Notes: generated from the letters alone by a model not told the origin. Positions 27,114-36,011 are shown, counted from the first letter of the stretch. The stretch is 64,000 nt of DNA from Streptomyces sp. NBC_00286 (GCF_036173125.1 NZ_CP108054.1:8089001-8153000); one strand, 5' to 3'. A program made the numbers and translations.

Positions 27114-28925
27114 CTATCCTGCCCCCTCCTCGCCGAACAGCGTGAGGGCGGTGCCCACCAGGCCGATATGGCTGAACGCCTGCGGGAAGTTGCCGAGCTG
27201 ACGGCACGCGACGGGGTCGTACTCCTCGGACAGCAGCCCCACGTCGTTGCAGAGCGCGAGCAGGCGCTCGAACAGCTCGCGCGCCTCCTTCGTACGCCCC
27301 GTCAGATGCAGCGCGTCCGCGAGCCAGAACGAGCAGACCAGGAATGCGCCCTCATGGCCCGGCAGCCCGTCGATCACCGTCTGGTCCGAGGAGTACCGGC
27401 GCAAAAAGCCGTCGTGCGCGAGCTCGTCGCGTATCGCGTCGATCGTGCCGGTCACCCGCGGATCGTCCGGCGGCAGAAAGCCGGTACGGGGGATGAGCAG
27501 CAGCGAGGCGTCCAGTTCGCGGGAGCCGTAGAACTGCGTGAAGGTGTTCCGCTCCGGGTCGTAGCCGCGCTCGCACACCTCGCGGTGCACCTCGTCGCGC
27601 ATCGCGCGCCAGTGGTCCGGGTCGCCGCTCAGTCCTGGGTTCTCCTCCAGGGCGCGGACGGTGCGGTCGGCGGCCACCCACGCCATGATCTTCGAGTGCA
27701 CGAAGTGGCGGCGCGGACCGCGTACCTCCCACAGGCCCTCGTCGGGCTTGCGCCAGTTCGACCGCAGGAACTCCATCAGGGCCAGCCGCAGACTCCACAT
27801 GTGCGGCTTGGTCGGCAGGCCCGCGCGCAGCGCCAGCGACAGAGAGTCGATGACCTCGCCGTACACGTCGAGCTGCAACTGGCGTACGGCGTCGTTGCCG
27901 ACCCGGACCGGACGCGAGCCCTGGAATCCGGGCAGCCACGGCACCTCGTACTCGGGAATCCTTCGCTCGCCCGCGAGCCCGTACATGATCTGCAGGTCCG
28001 CCGGGTCGCCCGCCGCCGCGCGCAGCAGCCAGTCGCGCCAGGCCTCGGCCTCCTCCTGGTAGCCGCAGGCCAGCAGCGCGCCCAGGGTGAGCGTGGAGTC
28101 GCGCAGCCAGCAGTAGCGGTAGTCCCAGTTGCGTACACCGCCGACCTCCTCCGGGAGCGAGGTGGTGGGCGCCGCGACGATGCCGCCGGTCGGCGCGTAC
28201 GTGAGGGCTTTGAGCGTGATCAGCGAGCGGACGACCGCGTCCCGGTGCGGGCCCCGGTATCGGCAGCGGGCCGCCCACGCCCGCCAGTCGTCGACGCTGG
28301 AGGCCAGCGCCTCGTGCGGGTCGATGAGCGGGGGGCGCGGCTCGTGCGAGGGGTGCCAGGTCATCACGAAGGCGACCTTCTCGCCCTCGGCGACCGTGAA
28401 CTCCGAGTGCGTGCTGTAGTCCCTGCCCCAGGTGCGCACCTTGGGTTCGCTGCGCAGCCACACCGAGTCCGGGCCCGCCACGGCCACCCGATGGCCGTCC
28501 GACTTGCGCATCCACGGCACGATCGAGCCGTAGTCGAACCGCAGCCGCAGGGCGCTGTGCATGGTTACGCGGCCCTCGAGCCCCTCGACGACGCGTACGA
28601 CGTCGGGGGAGCGGTCGCGCTGCGGCATCAGGTCGGTGACGCGCACCGTCCCCTCCGGGGTCTCCCACTCGCTGTCGAGCACGAGGGAGTCCTGCCGGTA
28701 CGCGCGCCGAGTGCAGGCCCCCGCTCCTTTCGGCGCGAGCCTCCAGTGACCGTTCTCCTCGTCCCCCAGCAACTTCGCGAAGCAGGCCGCCGAGTCGAAC
28801 CGGGGCAGGCACAGCCAGTCGATCGAACCGTCCCGCCCGATCAGGGCGGCGGTCTGATGGTCGCCGATCAGGGCGTAGTCCTCGATGGCGGGGACGCGTG
28901 GCTTGGGCTCGTTCGATGAGTGCAC
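27114..28925 (-). CDS. Glycoside hydrolase family 15 protein (glucoamylase/trehalase type)
   Basis: About 603 residues from GTG 28925 (a TTG at 28958 is the upstream alternative; neither has a strong ribosome site). It begins with IEDYALIGDHQTAALIGRDG and IDWLCLPRFDS, the N-terminal beta domain of bacterial GH15. The catalytic (alpha/alpha)6 barrel contains NWDYRYCWLRDSTLTLGALL and DEGLWEVRGPRRHFVHSKIMAW, where the general acid Glu is expected. In actinobacteria, members with this layout include trehalases. No signal peptide, so a cytoplasmic role in trehalose or oligosaccharide turnover is likely. Five bases separate it from the SDR gene. Confidence 0.9.
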   Translation of the reverse strand: MHSSNEPKPRVPAIEDYALIGDHQTAALIGRDGSIDWLCLPRFDSAACFAKLLGDEENGHWRLAPKGAGACTRRAYRQDSLVLDSEWETPEGTVRVTDLMPQRDRSPDVVRVVEGLEGRVTMHSALRLRFDYGSIVPWMRKSDGHRVAVAGPDSVWLRSEPKVRTWGRDYSTHSEFTVAEGEKVAFVMTWHPSHEPRPPLIDPHEALASSVDDWRAWAARCRYRGPHRDAVVRSLITLKALTYAPTGGIVAAPTTSLPEEVGGVRNWDYRYCWLRDSTLTLGALLACGYQEEAEAWRDWLLRAAAGDPADLQIMYGLAGERRIPEYEVPWLPGFQGSRPVRVGNDAVRQLQLDVYGEVIDSLSLALRAGLPTKPHMWSLRLALMEFLRSNWRKPDEGLWEVRGPRRHFVHSKIMAWVAADRTVRALEENPGLSGDPDHWRAMRDEVHREVCERGYDPERNTFTQFYGSRELDASLLLIPRTGFLPPDDPRVTGTIDAIRDELAHDGFLRRYSSDQTVIDGLPGHEGAFLVCSFWLADALHLTGRTKEARELFERLLALCNDVGLLSEEYDPVACRQLGNFPQAFSHIGLVGTALTLFGEEGAG

Positions 28926-29000
28926 GGGGGACGGGTTCCCGTCACGGCCGGTGACCAATCAGGGTGGGAGGCGTGTCGGCAGTCGGGGATGTACGGCCGA

Positions 29001-29354
29001 CCGGTCTCGTCTCTGGCAGCCGCGGCCGCGCGGTGGCCGGTCTCGCTTCCGGCGGCTACGGCCGCGCGGTGGCGGGTCTCTTCTCTGGCGGTCACGGCCG
29101 CGCGGTGGCGGGTCTCGTCTCTGGCGGTCACGGCCGCACGGTGCCGGTGTTACCTCGTGCGGTCAGGGCCGTACGGTCGGTCGGTCGGTCTCGCCTCGGG
29201 CGGCTGCGGCGGCCGCACGGTGGCCGGTGTCACCTCGTGCGGTCGGGCCATACGGCGGCCATGTCGCTTCCGGCGGTCCGCCTGTCGGGCGGCTGGTGTC
29301 GCTTCCGGGCGGTCCGCCCTATGGGGCGGCTGGTGTCGCTGACGGGCAGTCCGC
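29001..29354. repeat. Degenerate 36-base minisatellite between GH15 and SURF1 genes
   Basis: Four clear 36-base units start at 29001, 29037, 29073 and 29109, with the pattern ccggTCTCgtctctGGCgg then ccgCGGCCGCgcggtgg. More diverged units follow at 29145, 29181 (43 bases) and 29224, then two or three units with CGCTTCCGGCGGTCCGCC up to the SURF1 stop. The 429-base gap between the neighbouring genes (28926-29354) holds nothing else. Frames on both strands are open because the unit is a multiple of three, giving Arg/His-rich or Gly-rich repeats, but no ribosome site or codon bias supports a gene. Confidence 0.85.
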
Positions 29355-30149
29355 CTACACAGAGGCCGTTTCCGCCGCCTCCGGAGTGTCCGTCTTCGCC
29401 GCGGCTTCCGCCCGGTCCCGGCGCTCACGGCGGACCAGGATCACCCAGCCCACGGGGACGCCCAACGCGAAGAGCCACCACTGGATCGCGTACGCGTAGT
29501 TCAGTGCGGCGTCCTCGTCGCCGGGCTTGCCGATCAGTTCCGGGGAGTTGCCCTTCGGTGCGAGTGCCGTCTGCACGATGTAGCCGCCGACGACCTGCTC
29601 GCCGAGGCGGCTGGCCTCCTGCTCGCTGTTGATCAGCATGATCTGCCGGTCCGGCAGGCCCTCGAGGTCCTTGATGCCGCTCGCCTCGGTCGTCTCGTCG
29701 GGCATGAGCCGCCCGGTGACGGTGATCTCGCCGCGGGGCGGTGCGGGGATCTTGGGGAACGCCGTCTGGGTCGGGGCCCCGGGGACCCAGCCCCTGTTGA
29801 CCAGCAGGACCTTGCCGTCCCCGAGGACGAAGGGCGTCAGGACGTGGTAGCCGACCTCGTCGTCGGAGTTGGTGCGGCGGCGGACGACGACCTCGTCGTC
29901 GGTGTCGAAGCGGCCCTTCGCTGTCACGCTGCGGTACCGCTCGTCGGTGGTGACCGTGTGTCCGGGGGAGGTGAGCTGCTCCACGGGCACCGGCTTGGCG
30001 TCCAGCGCCTCGGCGACCAGCTCGTTCCGGGCGGTGCGCTCCTCGTAGCGGTGCATCTGCCAGAAGCCCAGCCTGATCATCGTGGGGATGAGGAGCAGGG
30101 CGACCAGCGTGAGGATCACCCACTGCCGGGACAACAGGAAGCGGTACAC
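29355..30149 (-). CDS. SURF1 family cytochrome oxidase assembly protein
   Basis: 264 residues with one membrane span at each end (about 8-25 and 228-245), the SURF1 topology. Motifs are LGFWQMHRYEERTARNELV (about 22-40), YRSVTAKGRFD, VLLVNRGWVP (about 120-129), and NYAYAIQWWLFALGVPVGW at the C-terminal span. The family assists haem insertion into the aa3-type oxidase. GTG 30149 is chosen because the first span begins directly after it; a longer frame to 30206 has no better site. The C-terminus is Ala/Glu-rich. The 36-base minisatellite begins immediately after the stop. Confidence 0.88.
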   Translation of the reverse strand: MYRFLLSRQWVILTLVALLLIPTMIRLGFWQMHRYEERTARNELVAEALDAKPVPVEQLTSPGHTVTTDERYRSVTAKGRFDTDDEVVVRRRTNSDDEVGYHVLTPFVLGDGKVLLVNRGWVPGAPTQTAFPKIPAPPRGEITVTGRLMPDETTEASGIKDLEGLPDRQIMLINSEQEASRLGEQVVGGYIVQTALAPKGNSPELIGKPGDEDAALNYAYAIQWWLFALGVPVGWVILVRRERRDRAEAAAKTDTPEAAETASV

Positions 30150-30224
30150 CCCATTGACGTTACCCCTGCATGAATCGGCCCTCGACGGAGGGTCCGCCGA
30201 GGGCACACGTACGAAGGGGCCGCC

Positions 30225-30458
30225 TCACACTTTGTCGATGATCCCCACCTTCCCCTCCGAGCGGGCGCAGTGCGCCCCGCAGAACCACTGGCCTCCGACC
30301 TCGACTCCCTGGCCGATGATCTGGACGCGACAGTGCTCGCAGATGGGTGCCATCCGGTGGATGGCGCAGGCGAAACAGTCGAAGACGTGTACCGCGCCCT
30401 GCGCGTGCACCTCGAAGGACATCCCGTAGTCGTTTCCGCAGACCTCGCAACGTGCCAT
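30225..30458 (-). CDS. Small Cys-rich zinc-ribbon protein
   Basis: 77 residues with four CxxC-type pairs: CEVCG (4-8), CFACAIH (28-34), CEHC (40-43) and CGAHC near residue 60. This indicates two zinc-binding ribbons. The N-terminus MARCEVCGNDYG is well conserved in actinomycetes in my memory, with no known function. The ATG at 30458 is chosen because the motif starts there; the frame runs 21 codons further. It lies between SURF1 and the exonuclease gene on the same strand, with 75- and 151-base gaps. Confidence 0.78.
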   Translation of the reverse strand: MARCEVCGNDYGMSFEVHAQGAVHVFDCFACAIHRMAPICEHCRVQIIGQGVEVGGQWFCGAHCARSEGKVGIIDKV

Positions 30459-30609
30459 GCGCCACAGAGTGGGCCGCTGCGACGGCACGGGCGAGCGGCC
30501 ACAGGGCGAGTCGCCCGCCAATCACCCGTACGCCCGGATCTCTCGTCGTACGCCGGGACCTCTTGCCGTGCGCGGGAATCTCGTGCCGGGGCCGAGAGCG
30601 CCCCGTCAC

Positions 30610-31605
30610 TCACGCCCCCTCGGCCGACTCCACATCCAGAAGGAGCTGCCCGAAGGCCGCCTCGTCGACGACCGGCGTGCCGTACTGGCGTGCCTTGACC
30701 ACTTTCGACGTACCGGAGTCCGGGTCGTTCGTGACGAGGAGGCTGGTGCGCCGGGACAGGCTCGTCGAGACATGGAGTCCGGCGTCGACGGCACGGTCCT
30801 CCAGGAGCTCGCGGTCGACCGAGGTGTCCCCGGAGAACGCGATCCGCATGCCCTGCTTGAGCGGTCTGCCCGGTTCGTACCGGCCCGGGTTGGGGTACGG
30901 GCACGCGGGCCGCTTGCGGGAGGGGCGCCAGCTCCCGGGCCCGTAACCGCCGTAGCCACCGCCGCCCGACTGTTGGCCGATGCGCGGCGCGGGCCCGTCC
31001 GCCCACTCGGTGAGCGGCCGGCACTCAAGGAGCGGCAGTCGTACGCCGTCGCGCGCGGCGGCGTGCAGGCTCGGCCGGAACGCCTCGGCGAGCACGCGCG
31101 CGTCGTCCAGCGCGTGGTGCGCCCGCTGCTGTACGACGCCGAAGTGCGCGGCGAGCGACTCCAGCTTGTGGTTGGCCAGGGGCAGGCGCAGCTCCTTGGA
31201 GAGCGCGATGGTGCACAGCCGCTGACGGACCGGCGCCTCGCGCTCCGCGCGGGCGTACTCCCGGGCGATCATCGACCAGTCGAAGACGGCGTTGTGCGCG
31301 ACGAGCACACGGCCGTCGAGCCGGGCCGCGAACTCCTCGGCGATCTCCGGGAAAAGAGGCGCCCCTTCGAGCGCCTCGCTCGTCAGACCGTGTATCCACA
31401 CCGGCCCGGGATCCCGCTCCGGATTGACCGTCGTGTACCAGTGGTCCTCGACCTCGCCGCGTGCGTCCAGCCGGTAGACCGCGGCCGACACTATGCGGTC
31501 GTCGCGGGCCAGTCCGGTGGTCTCCACGTCGACCACCGCGTATCCCTGCGGATACGCGGCCGGCCACGAGGCTGCGGAGGCTGCGGTCGTACGGTCTTCG
31601 AGCAT
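30610..31605 (-). CDS. DEDDh exonuclease fused to a BRCT domain
   Basis: 331 residues. The N-terminal 3'-5' exonuclease has YAVVDVETTGL (Asp26, Glu28), VLVAHNAVFDWSM (third Asp) and AHHALDDARVLAE (His and last Asp), a complete DEDDh set as in DNA polymerase III epsilon. A Gly/Tyr-rich linker (about 200-240) leads to a C-terminal BRCT domain from about 248 to 330 (MRIAFSGDTSVDRELLEDRA, then SLLVTNDPDSGTSKVVKARQ). This combination suggests a repair nuclease recruited to DNA or ligase complexes. ATG 31605 is used; GTG 31611 is possible. Confidence 0.88.
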   Translation of the reverse strand: MLEDRTTAASAASWPAAYPQGYAVVDVETTGLARDDRIVSAAVYRLDARGEVEDHWYTTVNPERDPGPVWIHGLTSEALEGAPLFPEIAEEFAARLDGRVLVAHNAVFDWSMIAREYARAEREAPVRQRLCTIALSKELRLPLANHKLESLAAHFGVVQQRAHHALDDARVLAEAFRPSLHAAARDGVRLPLLECRPLTEWADGPAPRIGQQSGGGGYGGYGPGSWRPSRKRPACPYPNPGRYEPGRPLKQGMRIAFSGDTSVDRELLEDRAVDAGLHVSTSLSRRTSLLVTNDPDSGTSKVVKARQYGTPVVDEAAFGQLLLDVESAEGA

Positions 31606-31798
31606 GGTCACCGAGGATAAAGGTCACGACTGACAGCCCGTTCGCCGGAGTCCGCGCCACGCGCCCCCGAACCTCCGTCAGCGCCCCGGCCGGCTGCGCC
31701 TCTTGGTGGAGTCGGCCAAGAAGCAAGCGCGTACCCCAGGTAATACTTGTGGGTAACAACGTCTGGCCGCAGGTCAACGGCCGCTCTACGGTGCACAC

Positions 31799-32704
31799 AT
31801 GCCGAACCTGCCCGATGTCGTGCTGTGGTCGATACCCGCCTTTGTGCTGCTCACCGTTGTCGAAATGGTGAGTGTCCGGATCCATCCGGACGAGGATGCC
31901 GCGGGGTATGAGGCGAAGGACGCCGTGACGAGCGTCTCCATGGGGCTGGGCAGTCTGGGCTTCGATCTGCTGTGGAAGATTCCGATCGTCGCCATTTACA
32001 CGGCCATCTATGAGCTGACGCCCCTGCGCGTTCCCGTCCTGTGGTGGACCGTCCCGCTGATGCTGCTCGCCCAGGACTTCTTCTACTACTGGTCGCATCG
32101 CGGACATCACGTCATCCGCATCCTGTGGGCCTGCCACGTGGTGCACCACTCCAGCCAGAACTTCAACCTCACCACCGCACTCAGGCAGCCGTGGACGACC
32201 TGGACCGTCTGGCCGTTCTACGTGCCTCTCGTGGCCCTCGGTGTGCACCCGGCGGCGCTCGCGTTCTGCTCCTCCGCGAACCTCGTGTACCAGTTCTGGA
32301 TCCACACCGAGCGCATCGGAAAGCTGCACCGCGCCTTCGAGTTCGTCTTCAACACTCCCTCGCACCACCGAGTCCACCACGCCTCCCAAGGGGGCTATCT
32401 GGACCGCAACTTCGGCGGGATCCTCATCGTCTGGGACCGGCTCTTCGGCTCGTTCGTCCCGGAGACCGAGCGGCCGGTGTACGGGCTGACGAAGAACATC
32501 GACACATACAATCCCCTGCGCGTCGCCACGCACGAGTACGCCGCCATCGTCAGGGACCTGCGGGCGGCGGGCAGTTGGCGTGAGCGGGCGGGGCGGGTGT
32601 TCCGGGGGCCGGGCTGGCAGCCGCCGGCGCGTGGCGATGTCGAGGAGGTCGGTGACGCGGTCTCCGAGACGGCCACGGGGACGGTCACCGGGACCGTCGC
32701 GTGA
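31799..32704 (+). CDS. Sterol desaturase/fatty acid hydroxylase family membrane protein
   Basis: 301 residues with about four membrane spans and the eight-histidine di-iron set: HRGHH (about residue 100), HVVHHSS (about 115), and HHRVHHAS (about 185). Such enzymes hydroxylate or desaturate lipids; the substrate is unknown. The ATG at 31799 has no ribosome site but is preceded by TACGGT about six bases away, so a leaderless transcript is possible. The lysoplasmalogenase gene follows with a GTGA overlap, which links the pair to membrane lipid metabolism. Confidence 0.85.
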   Translation: MPNLPDVVLWSIPAFVLLTVVEMVSVRIHPDEDAAGYEAKDAVTSVSMGLGSLGFDLLWKIPIVAIYTAIYELTPLRVPVLWWTVPLMLLAQDFFYYWSHRGHHVIRILWACHVVHHSSQNFNLTTALRQPWTTWTVWPFYVPLVALGVHPAALAFCSSANLVYQFWIHTERIGKLHRAFEFVFNTPSHHRVHHASQGGYLDRNFGGILIVWDRLFGSFVPETERPVYGLTKNIDTYNPLRVATHEYAAIVRDLRAAGSWRERAGRVFRGPGWQPPARGDVEEVGDAVSETATGTVTGTVA

Positions 32705-33414
32705 GCCCAGGCCGTCGCGCCGAGCGGCACGCGCGCGTGGCGCTCGCCGCCTTCGGTGTCGTCACCGTGGTCGACCTTGTCTGCCTGGTGGCCGGTTCCG
32801 GCCTCGGGCATGCGCTCGCCAAGCCGCTGCTGATGCCGCTGCTCGCCGCCCATGTGGCACTGCGCGGCGGACCTCGAATCCTTGTCGCCGCGCTCCTGTT
32901 CGGTTGGGGAGGCGACGTGCTCCTGCTGTTCGACGTCGACGCGGCGTTCCTCGCCGGGATGGGGTCCTTCGCGGCCGGGCACGTCTGCTACCTGGTGCTC
33001 TTCAAGAAACACGCCTTCATAGGGCACGACGCGGAAAACGGGGCTCCACGCGCGCGTGCAGCCTGGCCGGCGGTCGGATACGGCGTCGCTCTCGTCACGA
33101 CCGTGGCCCTTCTGTGGCCGGACCTGCCACCCGAACTCCGTCTCCCCGTCGCCGCCTACAGCGTGCTGCTCACGGCCATGGCGTACCGAGCCACCCGGCT
33201 CGGCCTCACCGCCGCCCTCGGAGGCGCCCTCTTCATGCTCTCGGACACGCTCATCGCGACCGGAGTCGCCGAATGGCCGCAGCTCCCGCGGCCCGAGTTC
33301 TGGATCATGGGCACGTATATCGCCGCGCAACTCCTGCTGGTTCGTGGGGTGATGCGCGCAGTCGGTGGGCGGCGGACGCCCGTCACCAGCGAATCGGCAC
33401 CGGCAGCGCCGTAA
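32701..33414 (+). CDS. Lysoplasmalogenase-like (YhhN/TMEM86) membrane protein
   Basis: 237 residues with about eight short hydrophobic spans, the YhhN layout. Characteristic stretches are KPLLMPLLAAHVAL (about 41-54), LLFGWGGDVLLLF with a conserved Asp (about 63-75), FAAGHVCYLVLF, and GGALFMLSDTLIA near the end. Family members cleave the vinyl-ether bond of lysoplasmalogens or act on other ether lipids. GTG start overlaps the desaturase stop by four bases. The last 32 bases overlap the convergent CopD gene. Confidence 0.83.
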   Translation: MSPGRRAERHARVALAAFGVVTVVDLVCLVAGSGLGHALAKPLLMPLLAAHVALRGGPRILVAALLFGWGGDVLLLFDVDAAFLAGMGSFAAGHVCYLVLFKKHAFIGHDAENGAPRARAAWPAVGYGVALVTTVALLWPDLPPELRLPVAAYSVLLTAMAYRATRLGLTAALGGALFMLSDTLIATGVAEWPQLPRPEFWIMGTYIAAQLLLVRGVMRAVGGRRTPVTSESAPAAP

Positions 33415-34399
33415 GCACCGCGGACACCGCGACCACCACCCCCAGGGCGACGACTTCCGCACGGGCGGGGGAGTAGGCGGTGAGCGGGTCGGCGGCCCTG
33501 CGCAGGCGTCGGCGTGCGCACAGGGCGAGGGCGGCGACGGCGGCCACGACGAGCAGCTTGGCGAGCAGGACGCGCCCGTACGCCGTCGTCGTCAGCTGGT
33601 CCAGGACCGTGCCGGCCGGCATCCGGCGCAGGGTGCTGCCCACGCCCGTCACGGTGATCGCGGCGAACAGAACGGCCGCCACGCGCGCATAGAGCCCGAG
33701 AAGCGCGGCGCCCGCCTCCGGGTCGCGCCAGCGGCGCAGCAGGCGCAGGACGTGCAGCAGGCCGCCGACCCACAGGGCCGCGCACGTCACATGAACAAGC
33801 GTCAGGCCCGAGCCGAGGAGTGGGCTGTACTCCGTGGTGGGATGGGCCCGCAGCGCCTCCGCGACGGCAACCGCGGCCAGCGGCCACACCTGGTTCGCCG
33901 GCCGGCGCGAGAGGGCGCACAGGCCCGCTACGACGAACGCGTTGACCTCCAGGAGCGCGAGCATGCCGTCCCGCGTCTCGTAGAGGCCGCCGATGTCCAT
34001 GTCGGAGAGCCGGCGCGGCACCAGGTTGCCGTTGGCCACCACCGAGGCAAGGCAGAGCGCGGCCACGAAACCGGCGCCCGCCGCGATCGGTGCCCAACTG
34101 CGGGGCTTGTCGTCCAGGGGCGCTCCCGGCACCCGGCGGGCCAGCCGGGCGGCGAACAGTTCGCCCGCCGAGACACACACCGCCGCGAACAGGACCGTAC
34201 GCAGCAGGGAGATTCCCCCGTCGGCGGGCAGGGCGGCCTCACCCGTGCCCCGCAGGGCGAGGGGCGGCCCGAGTAGCGGGATCAACGCGGCAAGGGTCAC
34301 CAGGACGAGAACGGCGACGGCCCGCCGCCCCCCGGCCATGCTCCCCCGGGCGGCGCCCACCTCACCGCCAGAGCCGGCACTCGGTCTTATCGAACTCAC
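33383..34399 (-). CDS. CopD-domain membrane protein
   Basis: 338 residues with eight or nine membrane spans. The CopD domain covers roughly residues 120-320, including HPTTEYSPLLGSGLTLVHVTCAALWVGGLLHVL in that order, with the conserved His and Trp before the GG, and a C-terminal span VVALGVVVAVSAVLTALPVP. The family is tied to copper uptake or resistance. No CopC gene is adjacent. The N-terminal 25 residues are polar; the ATG at 33383's far end (34399) may have alternatives such as the Met at residue 21. It overlaps the lysoplasmalogenase gene tail to tail by 32 bases. Confidence 0.83.
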   Translation of the reverse strand: MSSIRPSAGSGGEVGAARGSMAGGRRAVAVLVLVTLAALIPLLGPPLALRGTGEAALPADGGISLLRTVLFAAVCVSAGELFAARLARRVPGAPLDDKPRSWAPIAAGAGFVAALCLASVVANGNLVPRRLSDMDIGGLYETRDGMLALLEVNAFVVAGLCALSRRPANQVWPLAAVAVAEALRAHPTTEYSPLLGSGLTLVHVTCAALWVGGLLHVLRLLRRWRDPEAGAALLGLYARVAAVLFAAITVTGVGSTLRRMPAGTVLDQLTTTAYGRVLLAKLLVVAAVAALALCARRRLRRAADPLTAYSPARAEVVALGVVVAVSAVLTALPVPIRW

Positions 34400-34528
34400 C
34401 TCAGGATCTTCACCAGTCGTTCAGATCCGGGCAAGCCCTGGAGAACAACTGACGGAACGACTTTCCGCCCCTGGATACGCTACCGACAGCCCGCGCGACT
34501 CAGCCCGGGCCCCGCGGAACCCCGCCGC

Positions 34529-35899
34529 TCACATCCACCGCGCGGCATCCGAGCCCCACGGCCCCGGTGGCCGCGACCAGTCCCCGGGCCCACCGTCGAA
34601 GGACACCGGCGACAGGGCGTACCGCAGCCGCCCCAGTCCGCTGTCCGTCTCGCTGAGCCAGGGCGCCGGGCTGTCGTACGAAGCGTCCGCCGGCCCCTCG
34701 CCTCGTACGACCCCGTTCACCAGCCACGACGCCGTCTGCGCCAGCGCCAGACGCACGAACCGCGTGCCCCCCTCGTCCAACTGCTCCGTGACGGCGCGCA
34801 GTACCGCGGCGGCCAGCAGATACCCCGTGCCATGGTCCAGGGCCTGCGCGGGCAGGGCGCCGGGCTTCTCCTCGGAGCCCTCCAGCGCCGCGATGCCCGT
34901 TGCCACCTGCACCAGGCTGTCGAAGCCTCGCCGCCCGCCCCACGGCCCGTACGCGCCCCACGCGGACAGCTGCGCCACCACGATCCCGGGACTGCGCTCG
35001 GCCAGCGCCTCCGGCGTGAGCCCGAAGCGGTCCAGGGCTCCGGGGCGGTAGCCCGTGACGACGACGTCCGTCGAGGCGAGCAGTTCGTCGAAGGCGCGCC
35101 GGTCGGCCCTGAGATCGAGCGTGGCGGACCGCTTGCCGAAGCCCGTGTCCGCGTGCTGGTCGGCGAGTTCGGGCAGCCCAGGCGGGTCGATCCGCAGGAC
35201 GTCCGCGCCGAGGAGCGCGAGGGTACGGGTGGCGACCGGCCCGGCGATGACGCGTGTGAGGTCGAGCACGCGCAGCCCTGCCGCGGGCAACAGCGGATCA
35301 CCGTCGAGGGGCGCGAGGGCGCGTACCCCCGAGGAAGCCGTCCGGCCCCGCTCCAGCAGCCCGCGCCCCGCCACGGCCGCGCCCTGCTCGTGCGCGGCCC
35401 ACTCCTGGGCCGTACGCAGCGCCACGGCGAGCCCTCCTGCCGCGTACACCGTGCGCTCCACCTCCAGGGCCGACCGCTCCGCGAGGCAGGCGCTCACGGC
35501 CTCGGCGGACGCGTCCGCGGGCAGCCCCAGAGCATCGAGCAACCGTGCCCGATGATGCGGGTAGTTCGCGTGCGTACGCATCCACCCGTCGGCCGTGCGC
35601 CAGAACCGCGACAGCGGCGTGAAGGTGACCGGCGCCCGTCCGTCCACCAGCAGATGCCGCTCGCTCACGAACGCGGTGGCGATGGCTCCGTCATCGACCC
35701 GCACTGCCGGGACTTCTCGCCCGGTACGGCGCGCGCTCAGCTCGGCGGCCGCGAGCGCGCACGCTCCCACACAGCTCCGCGCCAACTCCCGTACCGGCAA
35801 GCGCGCGTCGAGCGCTTCGTCCCGTACGACGGTGGAGACCCGCGAGAGAAGGGCGGGATCGCCGCCCAGCGCGGACCAGAGGTACTCGATACCGGTCAT
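34529..35899 (-). CDS. Family III CoA-transferase (CaiB/BaiF) with halves in swapped order
   Basis: 456 residues. The usual N-terminal start of the family, RVLDLTRVIAGPVATRTLAL then GADVLRIDPP, appears only near residue 210. It is followed by the ATLDLRADRRAFDELLASTDVVVTG region and GLDHGTGYLLAAAVL-like sequence (QALDHGTGYLLAAAVLRAV). The first 200 residues resemble the second half of such enzymes (FWRTADGWMRTHANYPHHRA, RTAQEWAAHEQG). The layout therefore looks circularly permuted or built from two partial modules. The catalytic Asp of the family would lie near the GFDSLVQ segment. Substrate unknown. Confidence 0.82.
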   Translation of the reverse strand: MTGIEYLWSALGGDPALLSRVSTVVRDEALDARLPVRELARSCVGACALAAAELSARRTGREVPAVRVDDGAIATAFVSERHLLVDGRAPVTFTPLSRFWRTADGWMRTHANYPHHRARLLDALGLPADASAEAVSACLAERSALEVERTVYAAGGLAVALRTAQEWAAHEQGAAVAGRGLLERGRTASSGVRALAPLDGDPLLPAAGLRVLDLTRVIAGPVATRTLALLGADVLRIDPPGLPELADQHADTGFGKRSATLDLRADRRAFDELLASTDVVVTGYRPGALDRFGLTPEALAERSPGIVVAQLSAWGAYGPWGGRRGFDSLVQVATGIAALEGSEEKPGALPAQALDHGTGYLLAAAVLRAVTEQLDEGGTRFVRLALAQTASWLVNGVVRGEGPADASYDSPAPWLSETDSGLGRLRYALSPVSFDGGPGDWSRPPGPWGSDAARWM

Positions 35900-35957
35900 G
35901 AGGCGATCCTGCCGTACAAAGACGGCCGGGCCGGACGGATCGCCCGCCCGGCCCGGA

Positions 35958-36011
35958 GCACCTCCACAAGCGTGCTACTTCGTCGCACCTCTACAAGCGT
36001 GCTACTTCGTC
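35958..36011. repeat. 27-base tandem duplication of the 3' end of a subtilase gene
   Basis: Units GCACCTCYACAAGCGTGCTA followed by CTTCGTC stand at 35958-35984 and 35985-36011, differing at one position. The second unit contains the last codons and TAG stop of the subtilase gene; the first is a downstream copy including a second TAG. Confidence 0.9.

Noticed and set aside
27108..28919. Plus-strand open frame of 603 codons
   Set aside because: Antisense of the GH15 gene, whose motifs are clear.
28868..29131. Minus-strand repeat protein (12-residue Arg/His repeats)
   Set aside because: Open only because the minisatellite unit is 36 bases; no ribosome site, no codon bias, overlaps GH15 start.
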